Assembly (NCBI GenBank): GCA_965656085.1
Contig: CBFHJA010000011.1
Span: forward strand, 1 to 64,000
Length of the DNA stretch: 64,000 nt
Direction: 5' to 3'
Source of the DNA: Aliishimia sp965656085
GTDB lineage: Bacteria; Pseudomonadota; Alphaproteobacteria; Rhodobacterales; Rhodobacteraceae
Shown: piece by piece, positions 34,006-42,712 of the stretch
How positions within the stretch are numbered: the stretch's first letter is position 1
How the letters are laid out: every line of letters begins with the position of its first letter
Made by a program: the position numbers and the translations under genes
The notes under the pieces: model-generated
The model's input: the letters and a program-made list of their open reading frames with translations, nothing else
The model's database searches: none
What the model was told of the DNA's origin: nothing

Positions 34006-34412
34006 TCGCCGCTCTCCTTGTCGTCTTCGAGCACGCCGCGCGCAAGATCCATCGCCCGCGTCGAGGCCGGAAGCCCCGCGAACATGCTCATCATGCCGAT
34101 CGCCTCGTAGATCTGCTGATCCGTGGCCTCGGCCTCACGCAGGTGCCGCACGGTCTGGCGCACGCCCACATCGTTCTGCGCGCCCTGCATCGTCAGACCG
34201 GCCAGCGTCAGCAAGAGCCGCGTGCGCGCGTCGAGCCCGCCCTCGTTGATCGCGTTGCCGAACATGGTCTCCATGAGATCCTTGGGCATGGTCGGCCAGA
34301 GCTTTTCAAAACCTTGCGGGGTGCTGAACGCCTCCATCTGCGGGAAGGCTTTCATCATCGCTTGAGTCTGCTCCATCATGAGCTCGAACGGGGATTTGGT
34401 GCCATTGCTCAT
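34002..34412 (-). CDS. carboxymuconolactone-decarboxylase-like protein in the nuo operon
   Basis: A 136-residue helical protein. Its core DARTRLLLTLAGLTMQGAQN, then EAIGMMSMFAGLPAS, resembles the CMD/AhpD fold of the gamma type. It has no CxxC motif, so an AhpD-like peroxidase role is unlikely. The first about 40 residues are Met/Phe/Gln-rich (MMEQTQAMMKAF). It overlaps both nuoI and nuoJ by four bases, so it is co-translated with complex I genes. The function in respiration is unknown. Confidence 0.75.
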   Translation of the reverse strand: MSNGTKSPFELMMEQTQAMMKAFPQMEAFSTPQGFEKLWPTMPKDLMETMFGNAINEGGLDARTRLLLTLAGLTMQGAQNDVGVRQTVRHLREAEATDQQIYEAIGMMSMFAGLPASTRAMDLARGVLEDDKESGE

Positions 34413-34903
34413 CGGTACGGTGCGTCCACTTCAAGGTTATGGGCGATCTCGGCCTCCCAGCGGTCGCCGTTGGCGAGCAGTTTGTCCTTGTCGTAGAACA
34501 GCTCTTCCCGGGTCTCGGTGGCGAACTCGAAATTCGGGCCCTCGACGATGGCATCCACCGGGCAGGCCTCCTGACAGAAGCCGCAATAGATGCATTTGGT
34601 CATGTCGATGTCGTAGCGCGTGGTGCGGCGCGAGCCGTCCTCGCGGGGCTCGGCGTCAATGGTGATCGCCTGCGCCGGGCAGATCGCCTCGCAGAGCTTG
34701 CAGGCGATGCAACGTTCCTCGCCATTGGGATACCGCCGCAGCGCGTGCTCGCCCCGGAAACGCGGGGAGAGCGGGCCCTTTTCATGCGGGTAGTTCAGCG
34801 TTGTCTTCGGCGAGACGAAGTACCTCAGCCCGAGTTTCATGCCTTGCCAGAAATCCTGCAGCAAGAAGTACTTGGCGGCGCGTGTGTAGTCGATTTGGGT
34901 CAT
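34409..34903 (-). CDS. nuoI: NADH-quinone oxidoreductase subunit I
   Basis: A 164-residue peripheral subunit carrying two [4Fe-4S] clusters, N6a and N6b. Ligands are CIACKLCEAICP and CIYCGFCQEACP. An N-terminal amphipathic segment anchors it to the membrane arm. Its ATG overlaps the stop of a small upstream ORF (ATGA), and its GGAGGTGAG ribosome-binding site lies inside that ORF. Confidence 0.97.
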   Translation of the reverse strand: MTQIDYTRAAKYFLLQDFWQGMKLGLRYFVSPKTTLNYPHEKGPLSPRFRGEHALRRYPNGEERCIACKLCEAICPAQAITIDAEPREDGSRRTTRYDIDMTKCIYCGFCQEACPVDAIVEGPNFEFATETREELFYDKDKLLANGDRWEAEIAHNLEVDAPYR

Positions 34904-35163
34904 CTCACCTCCGCTGAATCAAATGGATCAATGTCTGCGTATTCCCAATTTGAAGCCCGCTTAAGGTAAGCGAGTTCTTCGACTGTGTATTCTTTGTTTG
35001 CTTCAAGCCACTGGACTGCACGCAGCATCGGAACATCCTCGGCAACATACGAAGCCTCAGCTCCCCCGTTAATTTCGATGCGATACACATTGTCGCTGTA
35101 AGGCTCCAAGACAATCTGATCCGAACCAACCGTTATTGAAGCGCGAACCTTCAACTCAGCCAT
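34900..35163 (-). CDS. 87-residue hypothetical protein between nuoH and nuoI
   Basis: A small acidic protein starting MAELKVRASITVGSDQ at the ATG at 35163, after a GGGGAGAGG ribosome-binding site. No signal peptide, membrane segment or known domain is recognised. The sequence alternates beta-type strands (VYRIEINGGAEASYVAE) with a helix (MLRAVQWLEANKEYTVEELA). Its DNA is clearly more AT-rich than its neighbours. It overlaps nuoI by four bases. With the zinc-ribbon ORF it looks like an added gene captured by the operon. Confidence 0.65.
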   Translation of the reverse strand: MAELKVRASITVGSDQIVLEPYSDNVYRIEINGGAEASYVAEDVPMLRAVQWLEANKEYTVEELAYLKRASNWEYADIDPFDSAEVR

Positions 35164-35176
35164 CAGCCTCTCCCCC

Positions 35177-36208
35177 TCAAACCGGCCAGCGGGCGTAGAA
35201 GCCCCAGAACCATTCGAATTTGGCCGCGAAGGCCACGAAAACGACCCAAGCCAGCGACAGCGGCAGGAAGACCTTCCAGCCAATGCGCATCAACTGGTCG
35301 TAGCGGTAGCGCGGTGTGATCGCCTTCACCATCGCGAAGAGGAAGAAGAAGAACGCCATTTTGGCGACCATCCAGAACACCCCGTCGGGCAAGCCCGGGA
35401 TCGGGGAGAGCCAGCCGCCGAAGAACATCAGGCTCATCAGCGCGCACATCAGGAAGATCGCGATATACTCGCCAGCCATGAATAGCAGGAACGGCGTTGA
35501 GGAGTATTCCACCTGAAAGCCCGCCACGAGTTCCGATTCAGCTTCCGGCAGATCGAAGGGGGGCCTGTTCGTCTCCGCCAGTGCGCTGATGAAGAACAGG
35601 AACACCATGGGCAGATGCGGCAGCCAGTACCAGCCGAAGAAATGCGCGTCGCTGTCCTGTGCGGCCACGATGGACGAGAAATTCATCGCCCCGGTGGAGA
35701 TGATCACACCGATGATGATCAGCCCGATGGAGACCTCGTAGGAGATCATCTGCGCCGCCGAGCGCAGCGAGCCGAGGAATGGGTATTTCGAGTTCGACGC
35801 CCACCCGCCCATGATCACGCCATAGACCTCCAGCGAGGACATCGCGAAGACGTAGAGGATGGCGACGTTGATGTCGCTGACCACCCAGCCATCGTTGAAC
35901 GGGATCACCGCCCAAGCGAGGATCGCGAGCACGAAGGAGACCATTGGCGCCATCATGAACACCGGCTTGTCCGCGCCCGCCGGGATCACCACTTCCTTGA
36001 CCACGTATTTCAGCGCATCGGCCACCGTTTGCAGCAGGCCGAAGGCGCCCACGACATTCGGGCCGCGCCGCATCTGCACGGCAGCCCAGACCTTGCGGTC
36101 GCCATAAACGAGGAACAGCAGGCTCACCATCACGAAGCCCACAACGGCAAGCACCTGTGCGAGAACGAGCAGGCCGATCCCGGCGGGTGTGGCTAGAAAC
36201 TCAGTCAT
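35177..36208 (-). CDS. nuoH: NADH-quinone oxidoreductase subunit H
   Basis: A 343-residue, eight-helix membrane subunit forming the quinone chamber between the two arms of complex I. Landmarks are VWAAVQMRRGPNVVGAFGLL, the Glu-rich loop ALAETNRPPFDLPEAESELV and YRYDQLMRIGWK. Length is typical. A lipoprotein ORF lies 9 bp upstream. Confidence 0.97.
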   Translation of the reverse strand: MTEFLATPAGIGLLVLAQVLAVVGFVMVSLLFLVYGDRKVWAAVQMRRGPNVVGAFGLLQTVADALKYVVKEVVIPAGADKPVFMMAPMVSFVLAILAWAVIPFNDGWVVSDINVAILYVFAMSSLEVYGVIMGGWASNSKYPFLGSLRSAAQMISYEVSIGLIIIGVIISTGAMNFSSIVAAQDSDAHFFGWYWLPHLPMVFLFFISALAETNRPPFDLPEAESELVAGFQVEYSSTPFLLFMAGEYIAIFLMCALMSLMFFGGWLSPIPGLPDGVFWMVAKMAFFFFLFAMVKAITPRYRYDQLMRIGWKVFLPLSLAWVVFVAFAAKFEWFWGFYARWPV

Positions 36209-36217
36209 GGTCCCTCA

Positions 36218-36601
36218 TCATACCGTGGGTATCCCTTTTTCCCGGCAATTGGCCGCGACGACTTCGGCGTCGAGTGTGCGTATGCCTTTCGGCAGGTCTG
36301 GTGAGATCGTGTAAACCGCATCGCCGGTCCACACATCCCCTTCCCGTGCGACATTCGTGCGCACATGGCGGGCAAACCCGTAGCCACGGATCAGCGTGTA
36401 TTCCGCCGCCGCACATTCGGCGTATTGGCTGACGTTTTGAGGCGCCAGCGCGTTGGTCATGGCAACCTCGAAACGCACCAGATCGCCGTCGAGCAAAGCG
36501 GTGTTCACGCCCCGGTAATCCGGCACGAGTTTCTCAGCGGTCGGCACCGGCGCGTCACAGGCCGCAAGGGCCAGAGGCGATATGAGCGCAGCCCATTTCA
36601 C
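36218..36601 (-). CDS. small predicted lipoprotein between nuoG and nuoH
   Basis: A 127-residue protein with a short lipoprotein signal (MKWAALISPLALAACDAP, lipobox LALAAC). The mature part has two Cys (QYAECAAAE and AANCREKG) that could form a disulfide. No named family is recognised. The start overlaps nuoG by four bases (ATGA). A periplasmic or outer-membrane lipoprotein inside a complex I operon is odd and seems to be a group-specific addition. Confidence 0.7.
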   Translation of the reverse strand: MKWAALISPLALAACDAPVPTAEKLVPDYRGVNTALLDGDLVRFEVAMTNALAPQNVSQYAECAAAEYTLIRGYGFARHVRTNVAREGDVWTGDAVYTISPDLPKGIRTLDAEVVAANCREKGIPTV

Positions 36602-38613
36602 TCCGCGGCCATGGCCTCTTGCCCGCGCGCCTTGGCGTTCGCGCTCAGTTCGGCCATCAGTTGCGAGGCGCGCGCGATCGGGTTGCTGAGGTAAAAGTCG
36701 CTGATCGCGTAGCGGAACGCGGCCTCGCCGAGCGGGCCCTCGGGCAGCGCTTCGCCCTCGTTTTCGGCCACGTCGTCGATCTTCTTGAGATGCGGCACAC
36801 CCTTGACCATCGCCTGCCGGAGCTGCGCGAGACTGTCCCAGGGTTGCTGCGCGCCCATCTCGGCGGACAGCGCCCGCAGAATCGCCCAGTTCTCCTTCGC
36901 CTCCCCCGGCGCAAACCCGGCCCGCAAGGCAAGTTGGGGCCGACCTTCCATGTTCACGAAGAGCCCGTTTTCTTCCGTGTAGGCCGCGCCCGGCAGGATT
37001 ACGTCGGCGCGGTGCGCGCCCCGGTCCCCGTGCGAGCCTTGGTAGATCACGAAGGCGCCCGGCGCGATCTCGACCTCATCCGCGCCCAGATTGTAGATGA
37101 CATCGGCCTCGGCCACAGCGTCCATGCCGCCCTCGCAGGTCGCCCCCACATCCAACGCGCCGACCCGGCTTGCCGCCGTGTGCAGCACAAGCAGCTTGCC
37201 GCCGCCTTTCTCACACAGCTTCTGCGCCGCGGCCAGCACGGCAGCGCCGTCGGCCTCCTGCAGCGCGCCCTGACCGACAATGACGATACCGCCCTCGGCC
37301 ATGCCAGACAGGTCCTGCTCCAGCGCTTTGGTCAGAGCCGCACGGTCCGTGCCAAGCTCCTCAACGGGGTAGGTCAGATCCACCACGGGACCGATCCGGC
37401 CCACGGTTGCACCGCGCAGCCACGCCTTGCGGATACGCGCGTTCAGCACCGGCGCTTCCACAGCAGGGTTGGTGCCGATCAGCAGGATCATCGGCGCGTC
37501 GTCGATCTCCTCGATCGCGGCAGTGCCCACATAGGCCGCCCGGTTGCCGGCAGGCAGTTTAGCGCCATCCGTGCGACATTCGACAACACCGCCCTGCCCT
37601 TCAACAAGTTGCTTGAGAGCGTAGGCGGCATCGGTCGGCGCCAGATCGCCCACGAGCCCCCCGAGCTTGGTCGCTCCGGTCATTTTCTCGGCGGCCAGCT
37701 TCAGTGCCTCGGGCCATGTGGCCGGACGCAGCTTGCCGTTCTCGCGCACATAAGGCCTGTCGAGCCGCTGACGCCGCAGCCCGTCCCAGACAAAGCGTGT
37801 CTTGTCGGAAATCCACTCCTCGTTCACGCCGTCATGGTTGCGCGGCAGAAAGCGCATGACTTCGCGCCCCTTTGTGTCCACGCGGATGCTGGAGCCGAGC
37901 GCGTCCATCACGTCGATGCTCTCGGTTTTTGTCAGCTCCCACGGGCGGGCGGTGAAGGCGTAGGGCTTGGAGACCAGCGCGCCGACCGGGCAGAGGTCGA
38001 TGATGTTGCCCTGCAGGTTCGAGTCGAGCGTCTCGCCCAGATAAGAGGTGATTTCGCTGTCCTCGCCGCGTCCGGTCTGGCCCATCTGCGTGATCCCGGC
38101 GACCTCGGTGGTGAAGCGCACGCAGCGCGTGCAGGAGATGCAGCGGGTCATGTGGGTCTCGACGAGCGGGCCGAGGTCGAGATCGTCCACCGCGCGCTTG
38201 GGCTCACGGAAGCGGCTGAAATCCACGCCATACGCCATGGCTTGGTCTTGCAGATCGCACTCGCCGCCTTGATCGCAGATCGGGCAGTCCAGCGGGTGGT
38301 TGATGAGCAAGAACTCCATCACCCCCTCGCGGGCCTTCTTGACCATGGGCGAGTTGGTTTTGATGACGGGCGGCTGGCCCTCGGGACCGGGCCGCAGATC
38401 CTTGACCTGCATCGCGCAGGAGGCGGCGGGCTTGGGCGGACCGCCGACGACTTCCACGAGGCACATCCGACAGTTCCCAGCAATCGACAGGCGCTCGTGA
38501 TAGCAAAAGCGCGGCACTTCGATACCGGCTTGCTCACAGGCCTGAATCAGGGTCATCGCCCCGTCCACCTCAAGCTCCTGTTCGTCGATGATGATCTTGC
38601 GAAGATCGCTCAT
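36598..38613 (-). CDS. nuoG: NADH-quinone oxidoreductase subunit G
   Basis: A 671-residue iron-sulfur subunit of the NADH arm. N1b [2Fe-2S] ligands are in PRFCYHERLSIAGNCRMC, the His-ligated N5 site is in LINHPLDCPICDQGGECDLQ, and N4 is in CISCTRCVRF. After residue 220 comes the molybdopterin-oxidoreductase-like domain without Mo-cofactor function. The protein ends MAELSANAKARGQEAMAAE. It follows a DUF5333-like ORF by 4 bp. Confidence 0.96.
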   Translation of the reverse strand: MSDLRKIIIDEQELEVDGAMTLIQACEQAGIEVPRFCYHERLSIAGNCRMCLVEVVGGPPKPAASCAMQVKDLRPGPEGQPPVIKTNSPMVKKAREGVMEFLLINHPLDCPICDQGGECDLQDQAMAYGVDFSRFREPKRAVDDLDLGPLVETHMTRCISCTRCVRFTTEVAGITQMGQTGRGEDSEITSYLGETLDSNLQGNIIDLCPVGALVSKPYAFTARPWELTKTESIDVMDALGSSIRVDTKGREVMRFLPRNHDGVNEEWISDKTRFVWDGLRRQRLDRPYVRENGKLRPATWPEALKLAAEKMTGATKLGGLVGDLAPTDAAYALKQLVEGQGGVVECRTDGAKLPAGNRAAYVGTAAIEEIDDAPMILLIGTNPAVEAPVLNARIRKAWLRGATVGRIGPVVDLTYPVEELGTDRAALTKALEQDLSGMAEGGIVIVGQGALQEADGAAVLAAAQKLCEKGGGKLLVLHTAASRVGALDVGATCEGGMDAVAEADVIYNLGADEVEIAPGAFVIYQGSHGDRGAHRADVILPGAAYTEENGLFVNMEGRPQLALRAGFAPGEAKENWAILRALSAEMGAQQPWDSLAQLRQAMVKGVPHLKKIDDVAENEGEALPEGPLGEAAFRYAISDFYLSNPIARASQLMAELSANAKARGQEAMAAE

Positions 38614-38617
38614 GCTC

Positions 38618-39031
38618 TCACCTTGCTCTGAGTAATGCGCCGATTTGGCTTGATTTCCGGATTTCCGCTTGCCCTGCCGCGCAATAGGTCGCGGGCGCTG
38701 ATTTCACAACCCCTTGCGCTGCCAGATAGGCGTCGCGCTTGGCGCGCATCCGGGATTTCTGTGCGTCCGAGTTGACATAGGCGTCGATATCCGCGTCCGA
38801 GAAACCCTCCGCGCGCGCTGTGTCATGAAGATCTTTCAGCGTCCGCCGGGCCTTGAAGAACCGGCCCGAGAGGCTGTCGCACTCGCGGCGAATCTTGTCG
38901 GCGACGGAGACCGCAAACAGCCCGTCTTCCACCGCCGCCACCGATTGAAGCGCGTTATTGGCCGCACTGATGCTCGGCGCGGTGCTGAGCGCTGCGGCCA
39001 GCGCGATGATATGAAGGGGTCTGACGTACAT
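38618..39031 (-). CDS. secreted DUF5333-like protein (paralog 1 of 3)
   Basis: A 137-residue protein starting MYVRPLHIIALAAALSTAPS, a signal peptide. The mature part has Cys in KIRRECDSL and in ATYCAAGQAEI and ends SSQIGALLRAR. The same layout (helix with C, about 65-80 residues, then a second C, then S-x-x-IG-x-L-L) appears in the proteins at 40554 and 40969, so the three look like one family. DUF5333 is my best match by memory. A longer reading to 39175 is possible but would lose the signal peptide. Function unknown. Confidence 0.68.
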   Translation of the reverse strand: MYVRPLHIIALAAALSTAPSISAANNALQSVAAVEDGLFAVSVADKIRRECDSLSGRFFKARRTLKDLHDTARAEGFSDADIDAYVNSDAQKSRMRAKRDAYLAAQGVVKSAPATYCAAGQAEIRKSSQIGALLRAR

Positions 39032-39171
39032 TCGGATGCTCCTGTGCTGATCCCGGCGGCGCAGGACGCACCGCACGGCACAGCGTGGGACTGGCGCGCA
39101 TGTCATGCAATAACAGGCGGGTTTGCCCTTTGACACCGCGCGATATGTCGCTGCTGCAGCATCCATGCCGC

Positions 39172-39507
39172 TCAACCCTCGCAGGTGCCTTGCAACACCA
39201 GCGTGTCGCCCTCGAAGACATGGCTGGACGGGTCGTCATCAGGCCCCCGGGTCCAGTCGATCACCGAGTTTCCGAAGGTCTCGATACAGTATTTCTTGCC
39301 CTCGTGCCGGCCGGCCTCCAGCGCCCCGGCAAGGGACGCGCTGGCCGGGCGGACATTGACCGTGAAGGCCTGCCGGTCGGCCCTGTCCACATGCTTGGCG
39401 GTCGAGCGGAAGAACTGCCCGTCAAAGGCGATATCGTCCTTGCCGATGTCGGCGCAGGCTGCCAGCACTCCGCAAAGCGCCAACGTCAGCAACAGTCTTG
39501 TCGTCAT
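39172..39507 (-). CDS. small predicted lipoprotein
   Basis: A 111-residue protein with a lipoprotein signal MTTRLLLTLALCGVLAAC. The mature beta-rich part (IAFDGQFFRSTAKHV, then FTVNVRPASASLAGALEAG) ends with Cys at KKYCIETFG and QGTCEG. It resembles small Rhodobacterales lipoproteins of unknown role. It lies 38 bp after the DUF3291 pair and 140 bp before the DUF5333-like gene. The gap 39032-39171 holds no supported ORF. Confidence 0.68.
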   Translation of the reverse strand: MTTRLLLTLALCGVLAACADIGKDDIAFDGQFFRSTAKHVDRADRQAFTVNVRPASASLAGALEAGRHEGKKYCIETFGNSVIDWTRGPDDDPSSHVFEGDTLVLQGTCEG

Positions 39508-39545
39508 GGCCCCGTTCCTTCCTTCGATCATAACCCCGCACCGCG

Positions 39546-40037
39546 TCACACGGCCTCGGGCGCGCAACCATGGGTTTGCCACATACGCGCATCTTTTGCA
39601 TAGGCCCAGCCAAAGGCGTGATCGCTGTGGCCATGCGCCTTGAGATGGCCGAGCCGGTCCAGCGCTTCTTCCACCGTGGGGCGATGACCGACGGGCACCC
39701 ACCACATGACAAAATGCTGATCGCCCAGAATTTCGAACCACGCGCGGCGGCGCGCGTAGAATTGCTTGTGAATGGTGCCCCAAACAAAGGTTTCAAGGCT
39801 CTTCATGTCTTCCCAGACACTGAGATTGAGTACCCCCTGCGGATCATCCCCAATGTTGTTCTCGGTGTTCCCCATACCCGGCTCACCCGAGCCTTCCATC
39901 ATCCACACGAAGCCGGGCATCCGCTTGCCCAGCGTGTTGACCTTGTCGAGATTGTCCATGAAGTCGCGCACACGCGGATCGCCCGGTGCCGCGACCAGAC
40001 GCCCGATATTGAGCTCGGCCAAATGCAGTTTGCTCAC
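39546..40037 (-). CDS. DUF3291 protein, copy 2 of a tandem pair
   Basis: A 163-residue soluble protein from a GTG start at 40037 (GTGAGCAAACTGCAT after GGAG). Motifs are HLAELNIGRL, LSVWEDMKSLETFVW, and VMWWVPVGHRPTVEEALDRL. It is clearly homologous to the next gene. DUF3291 has a ferredoxin-like dimeric alpha/beta-barrel look, as in monooxygenase-like small proteins. The GTGA overlap with the upstream copy shows translational coupling. Function unknown. Confidence 0.78.
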   Translation of the reverse strand: MSKLHLAELNIGRLVAAPGDPRVRDFMDNLDKVNTLGKRMPGFVWMMEGSGEPGMGNTENNIGDDPQGVLNLSVWEDMKSLETFVWGTIHKQFYARRRAWFEILGDQHFVMWWVPVGHRPTVEEALDRLGHLKAHGHSDHAFGWAYAKDARMWQTHGCAPEAV

Positions 40038-40537
40038 GCCGCATCTCCACAGTTGCGTGCCGCCCAGACCGGCGCATGTGACAGATGGGGCCAGTTGAAG
40101 GCATGATCGGTGTTGCCGTGGTCGATCAGATGTTGCAGCCGCCCGGCGGCCTCTTCGACCGTGGGGCGGTGACCCTTTGGCACCCACCACATCACGATCC
40201 GGTGCCCACTCCAGACCTGTTCCGCCGGGTCGTACCATTCGTCTTTGCGATCGTAAAAGTGCTTGTGCACCGTCTTGAACGCAAAGTTTTCAAGGCTTGC
40301 CACATCCTCCCAGACCGAGAGTGTCGAGGCGGTTCGGGGGTTGCCGCCCAAAACGCCCGAAGGATCTAGCTGCGCTGCTTCCATATCGTCTCCGTCAAGG
40401 TGCCAGACATAGCCTCGCGCGCGCATGGCGATCCCGTAGACCCGATCAAGATTGCCCCGAAAGTCCGCGACACGCGGGTCTTGCCAATCGTACCGCAACG
40501 TGCCGATATTGAACTCTGCCAGATGCCGTGTGTTCAT
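40034..40537 (-). CDS. DUF3291 protein, copy 1 of a tandem pair
   Basis: A 167-residue protein. Shared blocks with its neighbour are HLAEFNIGTL, STLSVWEDVASLENFAFKTV, VMWWVPKGHRPTVEEAAGRL and GNTDHAFNWPHL. The copies have diverged well beyond a recent duplication, but their order and overlap point to one ancestral tandem event. It starts 16 bp after the DUF5333-like gene at 40554. Confidence 0.78.
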   Translation of the reverse strand: MNTRHLAEFNIGTLRYDWQDPRVADFRGNLDRVYGIAMRARGYVWHLDGDDMEAAQLDPSGVLGGNPRTASTLSVWEDVASLENFAFKTVHKHFYDRKDEWYDPAEQVWSGHRIVMWWVPKGHRPTVEEAAGRLQHLIDHGNTDHAFNWPHLSHAPVWAARNCGDAA

Positions 40538-40553
40538 CGGTATGTCCCGCTGC

Positions 40554-40967
40554 CTAGCGCGCCTCCAGATACCGGCCGATCCGGTCCGAACTGCCGACCA
40601 CTTGCTGCGCGAAAAAGCACACTTCCTTGCGGTCGGCGATATCGACGCCGCGCCGGGTCAGCTCGTCGCGCTTGAGAAGATGCATCCGCTGGCGGCTGGT
40701 CGTTTCCTGCACCGCGATCAAGTCGGTCATGGTGACGTCGTTTTCGTTGATGATCTGGATCACGCCTTCGGCCACGAATGTGTTGGGATCGCGCCCCGCG
40801 CGGCGCTGCACCAGATGCGGGCAGGCATCGGCGATATCGCCCGCCACGAGAAGCTGCGCCAGAAGCTCCTGCGGTGTCGGCCCTGTGGCCCCGGCACTGC
40901 TCGCCGCCGAGAGCAGGACGGCGCCAATCACGCCCCCGCCCAGCCCATATGTGCGCCGCGCGCCCAT
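40554..40967 (-). CDS. secreted DUF5333-like protein (paralog 2 of 3)
   Basis: A 137-residue protein from the ATG at 40967 (MGARRTYGLGGGVIGAVLLS), a signal peptide ending near SSAGA. The mature part has Cys in DIADACPHLV and in RKEVCFFAQQ and ends SSDRIGRYLEAR, matching the pattern in the genes at 38618 and 40969. It starts one base after the stop of the preceding ORF. Longer readings run inside that gene and have no signal peptide. Confidence 0.66.
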   Translation of the reverse strand: MGARRTYGLGGGVIGAVLLSAASSAGATGPTPQELLAQLLVAGDIADACPHLVQRRAGRDPNTFVAEGVIQIINENDVTMTDLIAVQETTSRQRMHLLKRDELTRRGVDIADRKEVCFFAQQVVGSSDRIGRYLEAR

Positions 40968-40968
40968 C

Positions 40969-41385
40969 TCACGCCCCCGAGAGCGGCACGAGAAGCGCCG
41001 ACAGGGCCGAGCCCCGCGCGATCTCGGCATCGGCAGCGGCACAGACATCGCCCTGCCCTGGCACAGTGCCGTGTCGGGCGCGGAATTCCCGCAGCCGGAT
41101 ATCACCCATCGCCTCGATCGCGTCGCGTTGGCCGAGCGCGGCCCGGTCGCCTTCCCCGGCGGCGCTGCGCCGCGCGGCCATCTCCGCATAGAGCGCATCG
41201 TCGAACCGGTAGCGCGGACAGGCTTGCGCCACTTGCGCCGCGAGCCCGACCTCGGCGTAGTACTCCGGCACCGGATTGGCCATGAGCGCCCGCACCGCAG
41301 GATGATCGAACCCGCGTGCAGGGCCCTCCGGACCAGCCGCGCAGGCAGCCAGCCCGGCGAGCGCAGGAATGGCGAGCCATCTCAC
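40969..41385 (-). CDS. lipoprotein, DUF5333-like (paralog 3 of 3)
   Basis: About 138 residues from a GTG at 41385, five bases after the nuoF stop. The protein then reads (M)RWLAIPALAGLAACAAG, a good lipoprotein signal. An in-frame ATG at 41412 would overlap nuoF. The mature part has Cys in QVAQACPRYR and in GDVCAAADAEI and ends near GSALSALLVPL, the same pattern as its two paralogs, here on a lipid anchor. Function unknown. Confidence 0.64.
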   Translation of the reverse strand: MRWLAIPALAGLAACAAGPEGPARGFDHPAVRALMANPVPEYYAEVGLAAQVAQACPRYRFDDALYAEMAARRSAAGEGDRAALGQRDAIEAMGDIRLREFRARHGTVPGQGDVCAAADAEIARGSALSALLVPLSGA

Positions 41386-41389
41386 GGCC

Positions 41390-42676
41390 TTACTCTGCCG
41401 CAACCGCCGCACGCTTATGCTTGATGCGGTCCTCGATCTCGTCCCGGAAGTTGCGGATCAGGCCCTGAATGGGCCACGCCGCCGCATCGCCGAGCGCGCA
41501 GATCGTGTGCCCTTCCACTTGCTTGGTCACGTCCCAGAGCATGTCGATCTCTTCGGGCTCCGCCTCGCCTTTGACCAGCCGCTCCATCACCCGCATCATC
41601 CAGCCGGTGCCTTCCCGGCAGGGCGTGCATTGCCCGCAGCTTTCATGCTTGTAGAATTTCGCAAGCCGCCAGATCGCCTTGATGATGTCGGTCTGCTTGT
41701 CCATCACGATCACCGCCGCTGTGCCGAGCCCGGAGCCAAGCTCGCCGCGCAGGTAGTCGAAATCCATGATCGCGTCTTTCATCTTCTCGCCGCGCACGCA
41801 GGGTACGGACGAGCCGCCCGGGATCACCGCCTTGAGATTGTCCCAGCCGCCCCGAATGCCGCCGCAATGGGTCTCGATGAGTTCCTCGAAGCTGATCGAC
41901 ATCTCCTCTTCCACGACACAGGGATTGTTGACGTGACCGGAGATGGCGAAGAGCTTGGTGCCGGTGTTGTTCGGACGCCCGAAGCCGGCGAACCATGCCC
42001 CGCCCCGGCGCAGGATGGTCGGCACCACGGCGATGGATTCGACGTTGTTCACGGTGGTCGGGCAGCCATAGAGCCCCGCACCTGCCGGAAACGGCGGCTT
42101 CATCCGGGGCATCCCCTTCTTGCCTTCGAGCGATTCCAGCAGCGCGGTTTCTTCGCCGCAGATATAGGCGCCGGCGCCGTGATGCAGATAGATGTCGAAA
42201 TCCCAGCCGGATTTCGCGGCGTTCGGGCCGACGAGCCCGGCGTCATAGGCCTCGTCGATAGCGGCTTGCAGCGCCTCGCGTTCACGGATGTATTCGCCGC
42301 GAATGTAGATGTAACAGGCATGGGCGTTCATCGCGAAGGACGCGATCAGGCAGCCTTCGATGAGCGTGTGCGGATCGTGCCGCATAATCTCGCGGTCCTT
42401 GCAGGTGCCGGGCTCGGATTCGTCGGCATTGACCACGAGATAGGCCGGACGCCCGTCAGACTCCTTGGGCATGAAGGACCACTTGAGGCCGGTCGGGAAT
42501 CCCGCACCGCCCCGGCCCCGCAAGCCACTGTCCTTCATCTCCTGAACGATCCAGTCGCGACCCTTCTTGATGAGCCCCGCCGTGCCATCCCAGTGCCCCC
42601 GCGCCTGCGCGCCCTTGAGGGTCCGGTCGTGCATTCCGTAGATGTTCGTGAAGATCCGGTCCTGATCTTGCAACAT
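41390..42676 (-). CDS. nuoF: NADH-quinone oxidoreductase subunit F
   Basis: A 428-residue NADH-binding, FMN-carrying subunit. Landmarks are GLRGRGGAGFPTGLKWSFMP for FMN/NADH binding, NADESEPGTCKDREIM, and the N3 [4Fe-4S] ligands in ESCGQCTPCREGTGWM plus a later Cys in GHTICALGDAAAWP. Length is typical. The region between it and nuoG (41389-38614) holds six added ORFs instead of being contiguous. Confidence 0.97.
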   Translation of the reverse strand: MLQDQDRIFTNIYGMHDRTLKGAQARGHWDGTAGLIKKGRDWIVQEMKDSGLRGRGGAGFPTGLKWSFMPKESDGRPAYLVVNADESEPGTCKDREIMRHDPHTLIEGCLIASFAMNAHACYIYIRGEYIREREALQAAIDEAYDAGLVGPNAAKSGWDFDIYLHHGAGAYICGEETALLESLEGKKGMPRMKPPFPAGAGLYGCPTTVNNVESIAVVPTILRRGGAWFAGFGRPNNTGTKLFAISGHVNNPCVVEEEMSISFEELIETHCGGIRGGWDNLKAVIPGGSSVPCVRGEKMKDAIMDFDYLRGELGSGLGTAAVIVMDKQTDIIKAIWRLAKFYKHESCGQCTPCREGTGWMMRVMERLVKGEAEPEEIDMLWDVTKQVEGHTICALGDAAAWPIQGLIRNFRDEIEDRIKHKRAAVAAE

Positions 42677-42712
42677 TGCGCACTTGCCTTTTCTTGCCGA
42701 TGGCCCCGGGCG

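Noticed and set aside
36619..38631. 670-codon plus-strand frame
   Set aside because: Antisense to nuoG. No domain is recognisable and the nuoG reading has all cluster ligands.
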